From: Lyophyllum atratum
Taxonomy: Eukaryota > Basidiomycota > Agaricomycetes > Agaricales > Lyophyllaceae
Direction: 5' to 3'
Assembly (NCBI GenBank): GCA_014905825.1
Contig: JACGCN010000027.1
Span: 248,001-312,000, forward strand
Length of the DNA stretch: 64,000 nt
In this document: in pieces, positions 52,379 through 64,000 of the stretch
How positions within the stretch are numbered: position 1 is the stretch's first letter
Layout: the number at the start of each line of letters is the position of its first letter
Position numbers and translations under genes: made by a program
The notes under the pieces: model-generated
Databases searched by the model: none
Seen by the model: the letters and a program-made list of their open reading frames with translations, nothing else
What the model was told of the DNA's origin: nothing

Positions 52379-53431
52379 ATGCGTACCGTCTCCCTGCTCG
52401 CACTCGCGATTACCTGGACACCCGGCTCGGTGCTCGGCGCAACGACTGCCTCCCTCATCTCGGCAGGACAACATGTCATTTGGTCATACGCGGGTTTAAC
52501 ACCTCCTCAGAGCCTCTTTACTGCCATCTCCGCAGGCCATGTAGCCGGGGTCATCTTCTTTGGAGACAACATCGATGGCAACATCTCAAACGTCGTTGCA
52601 TCCCTTAAATCCGCAAACGCGAATTCTCCGACAAAACTGCCGCTGTTGCTCATGACGGATCAGGAGGGCGGGCAGGTGCGGCGGCTCCCTGGGGAGCCAG
52701 TACAGAGCGCGAAGCAGATGTGTGCCAGTGGGACGGCTGGAAGTGGAGGGACAGGTGCAGGGCTGAATCTCAAGGGCGTAGGGATGAATGTCAATCTTGC
52801 GCCAGTGCTGGACGTGTATCGCACCGCAGGCGACTTTGAAGATCAGTACCAACGGTCCTTCAGCAACGATCCGGCCAAAGTCAGCTCCTGTGGATCGGCA
52901 TTCATTTCGGCGCAACAGGCTACGGGCGTCGCCGCCGCCGCAAAGCATTTCCCTGGTCTCGGTGCAGCCGCCGCGAGCGCAAACACGGATTCGGTGCCCG
53001 TTACGTTGAACCAGTCGGCCGCGGATATTCGTAACATTGACGAGTTCCCCTACATCGCCGCCATTGCCGCTGGTGTGAAACTCATCATGCCCTCTTGGGC
53101 CATCTACCCATCCATCGACTCGTCTCGCCCCTCCGGCATGTCTTCTACCTTTATCTATGGTGAACTCCGTGGTACATTAGGGTTCAGCGGCGTCACCGTG
53201 AGCGATGCCATCGAAGCAGGGGCGCTGAAAGCTTTCGGAACCGACGGGAACAGGGCGATTCTCGCGAGCGAGGCAGGCATGGACTTGATTTTGGCGGCTG
53301 CTCGAAGTGTGACCCAAGGAGATGGTATTGTGACTGCCCTTGCGAACGCCTTGGATAGTGGAGCGATGGATAGAAAGGCGTTTGATCGTGCAACGACTAG
53401 GATTACGACCTTAAGGCAGAGCTTAGTGTAG
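52379..53431 (+). CDS. secreted GH3 (NagZ-like) glycosidase, copy 2
   Basis: Intronless tandem paralogue of the gene at 50778, same strand, about 75-80% alike by eye. The frame is open upstream to 52244, but the ATG at 52379 aligns with the signal-peptide start of copy 1 (MRTVSLLALAITWTPGSVLG). The same elements are present: LLLMTDQEGGQVRRLPGEP, KHFPGLGAAAASANTD and GFSGVTVSDAIEAGAL. The sites that differ are scattered, and the reading frame is intact throughout, so both copies have been kept under selection. Confidence 0.88.
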   Translation: MRTVSLLALAITWTPGSVLGATTASLISAGQHVIWSYAGLTPPQSLFTAISAGHVAGVIFFGDNIDGNISNVVASLKSANANSPTKLPLLLMTDQEGGQVRRLPGEPVQSAKQMCASGTAGSGGTGAGLNLKGVGMNVNLAPVLDVYRTAGDFEDQYQRSFSNDPAKVSSCGSAFISAQQATGVAAAAKHFPGLGAAAASANTDSVPVTLNQSAADIRNIDEFPYIAAIAAGVKLIMPSWAIYPSIDSSRPSGMSSTFIYGELRGTLGFSGVTVSDAIEAGALKAFGTDGNRAILASEAGMDLILAAARSVTQGDGIVTALANALDSGAMDRKAFDRATTRITTLRQSLV

Positions 53432-53435
53432 TGAC

Positions 53436-53718
53436 TCATTTCATACTCTTCACTAGTTCATCTCTTGCAATGGCGCCCATGAAACTAGCGATAATCATCT
53501 CTTCATTCTTAGCGCATATACGCGCTTCTCCTATCGCCTTTTTCGAAGTATTCGAGGTCGTTTGCCAGCTCAGCGTCAACCGCCAACCCTGAAGCTCATC
53601 AACCCAAACCTCCTGTATCCCCCGCAACGATCGCAACCTCAATCCTGCCATCGCGCACAACCTCAAACCCGACGCCCTTCTGATTCCGCCCACCGCATCT
53701 GTGGCAACGGTCTCTCAT
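53436..53718 (-). pseudogene. small zinc-ribbon-like gene with a one-base frameshift
   Basis: From ATG 53718 the frame reads MRDRCHRCGGRNQKGVGFEV, then VVRDGRIEVAIVAG. At a G run (minus-strand GCGGGGGATACAG, near 53625) it shifts into a second frame reading IQEVWVDELQGWRLTLSWQT and continuing to a stop at 53436. Removing the shift would give about 95 residues of plausible protein. A CxxC pair suggests half of a zinc ribbon. The last 20 or so codons are antisense to the duplicated ARH1 fragment, so the true C-terminus has probably been lost. It could also be a single base error in the assembly. Confidence 0.45.
53440..53495 (+). repeat. duplicated 5' fragment of the adrenodoxin-reductase gene
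   Basis: GTGACTCATTTCATACTCTT and ATGGCGCCCATGAAACTAGC occur here and again at about 55086-55156, where they are the leader and first codons of ARH1. A short deletion separates the two blocks in this copy. Similarity ends after about 8 codons. Confidence 0.85.
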
Positions 53719-53786
53719 GACAGCTCGAGTTCACGCAATGGGGCCAACATTGCACGCTAGTGACTTATACTTTACTTCTATGGAAA

Positions 53787-54570
53787 TGGCTGAAAACATG
53801 ACCCGCTACGTCCCCCGGGGGCTATCACCCCGTCACTATTGGCGATATCCTCAGCCCCTCTTCTAAGGACGAATCACGCCAGTACCGAATCATGCACAAG
53901 CTAGGATTCGGATCGTTCGCGGCTGTGTGGCTTGCTCAGAAGACAGATTCGAGCGGAGCGTTCGTTGCCGTCAAGATCACAACCGCTAATTGCGGTCTCA
54001 CAAGGGAAGCTGCCATGCTTGAAGCCGCCTCCAAAGTGAAGACTCACAGCGGGCATGTTATAACGCTGTTAGACCATTTTTCTTTACGTGGCCCAAACGG
54101 CATTCATTCAGTCGTGGTCGTCGATGTCGTCGCCCCCATACTTTCAGTTCGGTCCCCCGACCATCTTTGGCGCAAAGCTGTTGGGCGTGGTCTTGTCCAA
54201 GCTGTAGCACAATTACATGCTGCCGGAATAGTTCACGGTGGTGTGTTGTAGCCTTCCGTTGTCAAATGTTTTGCTAACCTACTTCCAGACCTGCATCTGG
54301 GAAACGTTGGGCTTGCCATTCCGCAGCTCGCCGATCAGGACCCATGGGACGTCATGCAAGACCTCAGTCCATACGACCTGACCATCACTGTAATTCTGCT
54401 GCCAAGCAAACGGCCTCATTACCCCCTTACGTCGTCGTGCCATGCTCTCTTGGGGATTACTACGACAAAATCGCCGATTCATCACCTCCTCAGACGAAGA
54501 TATTTGACTTTGGAAGCCAGCCATCTTTGGGATCTCGAACCTGCAGGCACTTCCTCAACAGGTCTTAACC
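53787..54570 (+). pseudogene. SRPK-like protein kinase remnant
   Basis: After a start region (ENMTRYVP at about 53790) the frame must shift at a C5G5 run (about 53813) to give GGYHPVTIGDIL. RIMHKLGFGSFAAVWLAQK and FVAVKITTANC follow: glycine loop and VAVK lysine. An intron (about 54242-54288) leads to IVHG-D-LHLGNVGLA, the DLHxxN form typical of fungal SRPK-like kinases. A second shift near 54400 is needed before SLPPYVVVPCSLGDYYDKIA and KIFDFG. The similarity stops there, so the C-lobe is missing. Two frame breaks and truncation make this a pseudogene. Confidence 0.75.
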
Positions 54571-54841
54571 TCGAAGCCAAATCCTTCTGATCGACGCGCC
54601 AGAGCTTGAGGCTACGCTCGGATACGTCCTGTAATAGCTGAGGGTATTGTTCTGACGCCCTCCATCGCTCGAGTGCAAACCTTCGCGCCTCACCACCGAT
54701 GAGGGTAGCAAATTTGATGGCTGCTTCGGAATGCGATAAATCGTAGGCGCCCGTGGCCTCATGTAGTACGTGAACAGCAGACTGATGGTCATGACTACAA
54801 CCATGGAGAATTTGCGGAAGTCTATATATTACTGCTCTACT
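54482..54841 (-). other. open minus-strand frame of protein-like composition
   Basis: Frame open for about 119 codons without ATG. Residues such as AVHVLHEATGAYDLSHSEAA and GGEARRFALERWRASEQYPQ look like genuine helical protein. A plausible upstream start MGEIIEFLTHLDSHR (near 54890) is in a different phase, so a splice or frameshift is needed near 54835. The last 25 codons are antisense to the kinase remnant, suggesting truncation by a rearrangement at about 54540-54570. No family recognised. Confidence 0.35.
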
Positions 54842-55136
54842 CTATGGCTATCGAGGTGTGTAAGGAATTCAATGATTTCGCCCATCGTTATGAGTATACT
54901 TATACTAAAATCACTGTCACTATCACTACTTAGCCTCGTGAAAATATCCGGGTTGCGAAGCGAGCTTTCTCGCGCAGTACGGCGGATCCATATTTATTAG
55001 TACTTACGAGGGCCTCATCGCGGAGACGCGTGCTGAATCTGGTAGTTTCGGTTAAAGTAGCGATGATATTATTGTGACCAAAACGTGACTCATTTCATAC
55101 TCTTGACTTCATCTGTCACCGTCTACTTCTCTTGCA
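54842..55136. other. short intergenic before ARH1
   Basis: Contains the leader sequence of ARH1 from about 55085, whose copy lies at 53440. Confidence 0.4.
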
Positions 55137-56795
55137 ATGGCGCCCATGAAACTAGCGATCATTGGCAGTGGGCCATCTGCTTTTTACGTGGCGTCGCGCC
55201 TTCTGTCCCGAACGCCACACGACTCAATGCAAATGCGCGTCCACTTGTTCGATCGTCTGTGGGCCCCTCATGGCCTCGTACGCTATGGTGTCGCGCCCGA
55301 CCATCCTGAAGTCAAGGCAAGTCCCTTGTAAACTTAAATACCATGGGCCCTGGACCGACCTTGGGTGTCGCGCGCAATTCAAGTTCGTACCCATGTGTGG
55401 GATATCCATTTTAATGCAATATCTCCAGCTTCAAACTAACAATCTTTGCACGCGCAGAACTGCACTCACAAGTTCGATGCTGCCGCTGCTGATCCCCGAT
55501 TCCGCTTCTTTGGAAATGTGAACGTCGGAGAGGCACTCTCCCCCGTTCCACATACCGTGCAGCTGCCCTTGTCGGCTGTTTTCAACAACTACACTCATGT
55601 GGTCTTCGCAACCGGGTGCACACTCCCCACGCTCCATCCTGACCTTCCCCCCTCGAAATACTGTATGCCTGCCATTTCATTGGTACACTGGTACACCCAG
55701 CATCCCTCGCGGCCCTCACCCCCACCACTTGAGCGGCTATCCCACGTCTCCCTCATTGGGAATGGAAATGTCTCTCTTGACATTGCCCGCATGCTCCTCA
55801 CACCCGTGTCCGTCCTGGAAAAGTATGATGTTCCTGCGCATGTTCTCGAAGTTCTCGCCCGATCACAGGTCAAACATGTGTCCATCTTCGGGCGTCGTGG
55901 TGTCCTAGAATCAGCCTTCACCACCAAAGAATTGCGCGAGCTCATGAACCTTCCGGACGCGTCTATGGTCCCGCTCGCTCCGGAAATTTTGAATGAGCCT
56001 CCCGCCTCCAACACCGCGACTTCCAGTTCGACCCTAACACGCCAACAAAGTCGCATCCTCCAACTCCTGCGTCAAGGCTCCAAGAACCCACCCGGGAGCA
56101 CCCACAAAACTTGGTCCCTCGACTTTTTCCGCGCCCCATTGCACCTTGCCCCACCGCCCCCCGGCTCCTCCCTGGCGCAGCTCACACTTGCACATACCGC
56201 CCTCGACCCATCACACACCCGGGCCATACCCACCGGTGAGACGTCGACGGTCTCCACCTCACTCGTCGTCACCTCCCTTGGCTTCCACGCTGAGCCTTGG
56301 TCACCCTTCCACGACCCCACAATCATGCACATGCGCACCGCACCCGGGGGTCGTGTGGTTGTACCTGCCTCCGATGGAAGCGGTGCTGGGACTGCCCTCC
56401 AGAACATATATGCATCCGGGTGGGCTGCGACCGGAGCCAAGGGAGTCCTTGCTTCTACTATGTTGAACGCCTATGCAGTCGCAGACACCGTGCTCTCTGA
56501 TTGGTTGCCTGGTGGAGAGGTGCAAACTGTTGTTACCCCTGCCAGTAGCGATGCGACCTGCGTAACGAGGGACGCTGCGCAGGTTCTACTAAACCCGTCT
56601 CCGCACCCAGAGGACCCGCCCATGGAAGTTGTAGAGGGTCTGAACGATGGGCTGATAACCGAGTATGGGGACTGGAAGCGGCTAGATGCGGAGGAGGTGC
56701 GGAGAGGTGCTTTGTTGGGAAAGGAGAGGGAGCGGATGGGATGGCAGGAAGCAAAGGCGTTCTTGGACCTCACCGGTTCTCGAGAGTCATCCTAA
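55137..56795 (+). CDS. ARH1: NADPH:adrenodoxin (ferredoxin) oxidoreductase
   Basis: Two exons, 55137-55316 and 55458-56795. The intron uses a GC donor (AAG/GCAAGT) and CAG acceptor; both ends are phase 0. FAD-binding MKLAIIGSGPSAFYVASRLL is followed by PHGLVRYGVAPDHPEVK-NCT. The NADP site has SLIGNGNVSLDIARMLL and SIFGRRGVLESAFTTKELRE; the C-terminal FAD contact is IYASGWAATGAKGVLASTML. These are the diagnostic blocks of the mitochondrial ferredoxin reductase that supplies electrons for Fe-S cluster, heme A and ubiquinone synthesis. The visible start gives no mitochondrial presequence; an upstream exon or internal targeting is possible. A piece of the leader and first codons is duplicated at 53440. 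Confidence 0.93.
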
Positions 56796-57262
56796 AAATT
56801 ATGGAAATTAGAAACACTACCTCTCCCCGTAAAGTAATCCATAAACCCGGCGTTTCTGAAGGCGATCAACCCTCATCCATCCCTTTACAATCTCACAGAT
56901 ATATATTTGACAGTGAAGAAATAGAAACGATACAACAGGGCAACGGACGCTCGCTGCAGGGGCTTAAATAAGAAGGGCCCAAGGAAGGGATAACGAATAT
57001 GCACAGAGAATGAAAAGCGAGCTGGTATAGAGTGAACCGAATACAGCGTACATACAATCATGGGCCAAGGCTCTGCGGCGGCCTGCGATTTATACATACA
57101 AAAGGAAGGGTTGGCGGAACGAAGATGAAAGGGAAGGAACAAGAGAATGACGATGAAGAAATGAAGAAGCCATCCCAAAAGGTAGTGAAGCCAGCTGGGT
57201 ACTGGCTGGGAGGAGACGAGGGTGGCTAAAAGCAACAATCTCCCTATGGGTCCACCATGCGT
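56796..57262. other. tail-to-tail intergenic between ARH1 and the AGC kinase
   Basis: 3' flanks of convergent genes; no supported feature. Confidence 0.4.
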
Positions 57263-59557
<2,295 letters not shown>

Positions 59558-59873
59558 GATGAACGACGGTTAAAGAGGGGGATACGGAAAGTACGAGTGA
59601 TGGAGAGAACAGAGATGCCGCCAGCGACTTGCTTGTATAAGAGGTGTAGTGCACAGTGATCAAAGATGCCGTGATTCAAAAAAGGAAACAGCTCAACATC
59701 ACCGATCTATCTCGACAACTTTGCGATAAGATCCTGATGATTGCATGTTCTTGACAACCGCAAATCCATGTTTCAACACTGTCAATTCCCTGATTCACGT
59801 ACAACGACAGTAGCTCTCCGTACACCGATACCGAAAAGCCGAGTTCCTAACAAGTGTAGGTACCGAACATTTA
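59558..59873. other. intergenic
   Basis: 5' region of the kinase gene and 3' flank of the nucleotidyltransferase gene; nothing else recognised. Confidence 0.4.
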
Positions 59874-62800
59874 TCACCGAGGCCGTCTCACTCTCTTCGA
59901 ATCGAGCTCAAAAGTCTCGCCGAGGATGCCCTCGAGGTATTTCAGCTGGGGGCTTTTCCTGTCTCGTTCATGTATCAGCACGCTTAACTTGACCCCGGCC
60001 TTCATATCCTCCAGCGCTGCCTGGCATTCGTCAATAAATCGCTTTAGCACCCTGGGTCCGATAGCTTGGGTTACGTTCTGTATTCGTTCAATTAGAATGA
60101 GCAAGCCTTCATGCATAGCGCAAATTATTTGCCTTTGTCTCAATGAAAGGATCAAGCACATGGACAGCATGTGGGGGCGTTCTGCTGCTGACTGTAGGTT
60201 TCTCGACATCGTCCAGATTGCCAGCCCAGTCCGGTGGGGTTTGAACGGTTGAGTCAAGTAACCCTCCGTGGCGGATGGAAACTATTTGGTCCGCATATCG
60301 GAATTCATGACACCAATATCTGTCGCCTGTTGTCAAATCTAAACTTGGAGTGGCTAAGTGAGGGACCCACGAGAACCAGTCCTGAATGGCCATTCTCAAG
60401 GTCGTATTCGACCGTGGATGCCAGTCAAGTAATTTAGGTTGGTACCTAACGTCGCATAGTGCAGATTTGCCTTTGAACTTGCGAGTCCGAAAGATACTTC
60501 CCTTGATATCGGGCTGCAACGGTGATAGGTTTCCTTGGAGATTGGGAAGTAAACCGCGGGTCTACTCGGCCATCGGCATTTGATATCTTTAACAGGTACG
60601 GAAGACTGACCTGCAGAAAACCGATGGTCATCAGTGCTAAAGCATAGCTGCTGAAGCTCGGAACTTCTTTAAAAGGACTTGGGCTATTCAAACCCAAGGG
60701 CTTTGCCCAGAGTTTAATGAGCATCAGCATAGGCCGCAACAGCGGCGAGGCGTCACAATATGCCTTTAACAGGTCAGAATTGAGAAGGCCAAGTCGCTCG
60801 TTGACGTTGATATCGCATTCGAGGCGAGTTCGCGGGTCCTTGAATTTTACTGGCGAGCAATAAGCGAAGAGTTGTATCAGTGAATCCCTATGACGATGCG
60901 GGGTGGGGTGTAGGTAGAGTCACCTATGGGCACTGCGGCATTTGGGATGCATTGGATTTCTCGGAATCCAGCCTCTCGGAGAATTCGGGCAAGTTTCCTG
61001 TCCGATGTGATGCGAGGTTACAAATGCAACTACAGAAGGTCACAGCCACAGACGAACCGAACATTGTATATTGCTGGATGGGGGTCATTGAAGACCTGGG
61101 AAAGCAATGGCCATAAACGGAGAGCACGCACGAGGAAGTTGACAATCCGGCTCGAAGCCGTGTTGTCTCTCCGGATCCTATGGAATCTATGAGCTGCCGT
61201 GGACCTTTCCACATGTAAGCAAAGAGCCGGACGTCCCACGTACGATAATCACTAGGTCAAGGTCGCTCTTGGGGAGCGAAACATCATACCTGGGAATTTG
61301 AAGATGGTTAGAGAGATGGTGACTATGACTGATTTGATTTCACCTGACGCTACCAAAGGTTTCGACTGTATACCTCTTGCCGTATTGTTCCTGAATCGTG
61401 TCCTGCACGAGTTTCAGTGTCTCCGATCGGCGTCTACGCACCGAGCTGGGCAGATCCAAATACTGAACAGCATGAGTATAAGCGGAGAGCGTTAGACGCG
61501 TGGAAGTTATTTCGGACCTTGTGCGCAAGGGCATAGTCGAGGTCGTGTCCGATGCTCGGTATATCAGATGAATTTGGGTGAGTGTCATGAAGGGAGTCAT
61601 TCCCCAAAGGCTGAACTATGCGTTCTGAAATCGATGAGCAGAGTAGCGAAAGGCATGATGATCGCTCCCTACCTGCAAGATGTCCCTCAAGCATAGTCGA
61701 TCCTTGAGTTATGGGGGCCGGCGCCGCCGGCGGGGAGGATTTGATTTCAGTCTCAAGTGGAAAGCCTGTTGCATAGAGAGTCTCAAATGCATATCTACAG
61801 TTAAGTCTGAATCGTGTCAGCTCTGAGCTGGAGACCCCTTCCGCGTGATTCTGATTGTACAATACTTATTGTGACGTCGATTGAAGTAAGTGACACGATA
61901 TCATACCTTGGTTGCAACGAACGGGTCCTGGACAATCAGAGGTTGGGTCGCCCAGGATCTCGGTTCGGGATACCAGTCTTCTGGACCAGGTAGTTTGCGG
62001 CGGGGCTCTTCCTTATAGCGCAAAATGCGCCGGGTGCGCAATGGCTCCGAGAGACTGAAGTGTTTGTCGTGAATGGTTACGATTTCAAAGGATGTCCAGT
62101 TCGCTGAAAACCAATACCTTAGGGGTTGTATAATGAGATCTATAACATGTGAAAGGGAGTTTTCACAAACTTGAAAAAGCCTTTCAAGGACTCATGGATG
62201 GGAACTTTTGGGCTATCCTATACGTATTACAATTAGTATGTGTATGTCACGGAAAGGTTTCTAATTGCCTGAAGAAACCTGCCAGTCATGATAGCAAGGG
62301 CAGTCGCCGAGAACTGGGTCAGATTTAATGATCGTGTCCACGCCCATACGATGGCTAGGAGCTGTTTTGCGACGTCATCTTCATATACTTGGCATAGCAG
62401 AGTGTAAAGCCGAATAACATGAGGTCCAGGTAGTGTGAGGCTGACGGAAAGAGAATTTCCCGATGGTAGCGAGGTCATGAAAAGCTGGACAGGGTATGGC
62501 AGCTCATCAGCCTCTTTCCTTTCCTTATAATTAGGCCAGGGTGCACTATAATCGTAGGCGCCTGGTGGCCGATTCTGTATGGCATTTATCTTCGCGGCAT
62601 ATGAGCGGTAGAAACTGCCCATGCAGCCTGCCTCTAGGAGAGTCTGAGCTACCAAACTTGCGGATCTCAGAAACCAGGAAGGCGAAACGACATTGAGCAA
62701 TAATACCTAGGATTGTATATTGATGGCAATGTGGAAATATCGTGTATGTCCCGAGAATCGTCCTGCGTATAGCAGTGGTCAAATGTCTCCTTACAACAAA

Positions 62801-63459
62801 CGGCGCAGAGACAACGTACCACTAAGGCGAACTCTACAGGTGCTTCTTTTGCATCGTAGGCATAACGATACATACTGATATCTGTCACAGACAGCCGGCC
62901 ATTCCAATGCTTCTGTACCACTTCCTGTAGTTCGTGATGGACGGCTTGGCGAGCTTCACGCTGTGACCGAGATGAGGGAAGTAGCTAGAGTGATTTTGAT
63001 CAGCGACGACGCAAAGGTATGTGCTGTTTGACGCGATATTCACCTCCAAATTACGAACCACATTCTTGTTACCAGTAAATTCGCTCCATGAGAAGTATAG
63101 TGTCTCCGTAATTGCCTTGAATGAAGAATTCGTGTACAATTTAAGAGAAAGTCGCATGTAGTCGGACAGGCCGTCGCTACACGATCGTAGTGGCAAGTAA
63201 TGTCCAAGTAGCTGCTGAAATTTCGCGTTCGAGGTCTCCGACTGCTCGAAGTGGGCTTACGGGGTGAACGCAGCACGAATGCTAACTTGCTAATGACATG
63301 AAAATGGTAACAAGGACGCGACGGAAGGCGCAGACAGACACAGCCAAACAAGGCTCGGTGCCAGCTTCGGCGAAAAATCCTCTTACCATCTGACCTCGTG
63401 CTAGAAAGGAACATATATTCTTCACTATCGAAGGGCAGACATACCGGCATGATACTCAT
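59874..63459 (-). CDS. Trf4/Cid1-type nucleotidyltransferase, apparently with two tandem PAP-like units
   Basis: From MSIMPVCLPFDSEEYMF (ATG 63459) to stop 59874, many exons. First unit: SDGLSDYMRLSLKLY, then DISMYRYAYDAKEAP, AIVWAWTRSLNLTQFSATAL with LAIMTGRFLQ, and IVQDPFVATKNCRYAFETLY. This is the order of a PAP core but without a visible GS...DxD. A Pro/Ala linker follows. Second unit: YTVETFGS-R-YDVSLPKSDLDLVI (metal Asp pair), IQCIPNAAVPI-VKFKD, LECDINVNERLGLLNSDLLK (third Asp), MLMLIKLWAKPLGLN, PSFSSYALALMTIGFLQ and LDPFIETKANN. The phases of introns at about 61670 and 61505-61450 allow one continuous frame from the first unit to the second, but two adjacent genes cannot be excluded. 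The intact unit should add nucleotides to RNA 3' ends. Confidence 0.7.
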
Positions 63460-64000
63460 AGTAGATACGTCTCAGTTGAGCGACCTCAAGTGACAAGGAA
63501 CGCGAATCTTGCCGATTTTTATTACGGTACGGTCACATGATCGAGAATTCACTTCTCCCGAGTCCCTCAGCCATCTCTAGGTTCGGCCTGTGTTTTTAGT
63601 GGTCGTGAGTACTCCTTAGTACTCCATATTAGTGGGGCTAATGGATAACAGGTTCTCATTATCTTTGGAGACCCAGGTTTACTGCTCGAGGAAGCAGTGT
63701 AGCTATTCGTGAGAGGTTGACCGTGGCCACGACCAGGGACACAAGGAGCGTTGAAGAAAGGTTCGTATCTTCCTTGCTGCCTTTTCTGCGTGCTTATCAC
63801 TTTGAACGACGCAGCTATTGGGCCCGTAACCATACGCACAGGTTGTATTACCCCTTGTGCGTGATAGCCGCTCCGTAAAACGCATTGACGTCGCCGTGAT
63901 AAGCCTACTTTCTGTTCAACGTGAGCTGCTATTTTACAAGTTCATTTTCTCTGACATATCTACCCGCATGCACTAGACACCCGAGCCACACTCGCGGTAC
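63460..64000. other. right edge, nothing recognised
   Basis: Promoter side of the nucleotidyltransferase gene. Short minus-strand frames only. Confidence 0.35.

Overview
This is nuclear DNA of a filamentous basidiomycete, most likely a wood- or litter-decaying Agaricomycete. The evidence is: dense short GT-AG introns (mostly 48-60 nt), a heme-flavin cellobiose dehydrogenase close to those of white-rot polypores, a GH18 chitinase with a C-terminal chitin-binding module, a membrane-anchored GH16, a MARVEL protein, a septation GTPase of the Spg1/Tem1 type, and intron-containing tRNA genes. Exons below were assembled by eye from splice phase and protein similarity. No search was run, and genus and species cannot be told.

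Layout. 0-3 kb: a gene fragment at the left edge and a U2 snRNA gene with its own TATA box (minus). 3-11 kb: a polytopic GT2 glycosyltransferase (minus) and a GH16 transglycosylase/glucanase (plus) share a 484-bp divergent promoter; both look like cell-wall genes. 11-12.6 kb: nothing recognised. 12.6-17.2 kb: a compact housekeeping block with tRNA-Ala(CGC), V-ATPase subunit E, tRNA-Gly(GCC), an RBM18-like RRM protein and ribosomal protein L23/uL14. 18.5-23.1 kb: a UPF0303/DUF336 protein and a monofunctional catalase. 23.5-29.7 kb: an accessory stretch with a small secreted protein, a kinase-fold protein bracketed by two diverged direct repeats, and a large multi-pass membrane protein. 30.6-35.4 kb: a conserved unknown protein and, divergent from it, the exosome helicase MTR4. 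35.7-38.1 kb: GH18 chitinase. 38.1-41.5 kb is gene-poor. 41.5-42.5 kb: SPG1/TEM1. 44.2-47.7 kb: cellobiose dehydrogenase.

48-56.8 kb is the most dynamic part. It holds a cysteine-rich small secreted protein, a second tRNA-Gly(GCC), a MARVEL-domain protein, and a tandem pair of intronless secreted GH3 (NagZ-like) enzymes of bacterial appearance. After these comes a rearranged scrap region: a duplicated 5' fragment of the adrenodoxin-reductase gene, a frameshifted small gene, an SRPK-like kinase pseudogene and a truncated minus-strand frame. The intact adrenodoxin reductase (ARH1) follows, with a GC-AG first intron. 57.2-63.5 kb: a YPK1-type AGC kinase and a nucleotidyltransferase gene that appears to encode two tandem poly(A)-polymerase/Cid1-like units, a degenerate one followed by an intact one.

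Taken together the window mixes core genes (translation, splicing, RNA surveillance, vacuolar acidification, TORC2 and septation signalling) with secreted or wall-active genes (GH16, GT2, GH18, GH3 x2, CDH). The strongest candidates for something unusual are the GH3 tandem, the scrambled segment next to the CDH catalytic asparagine, the tandem nucleotidyltransferase and the 53.4-55.1 kb rearrangement.
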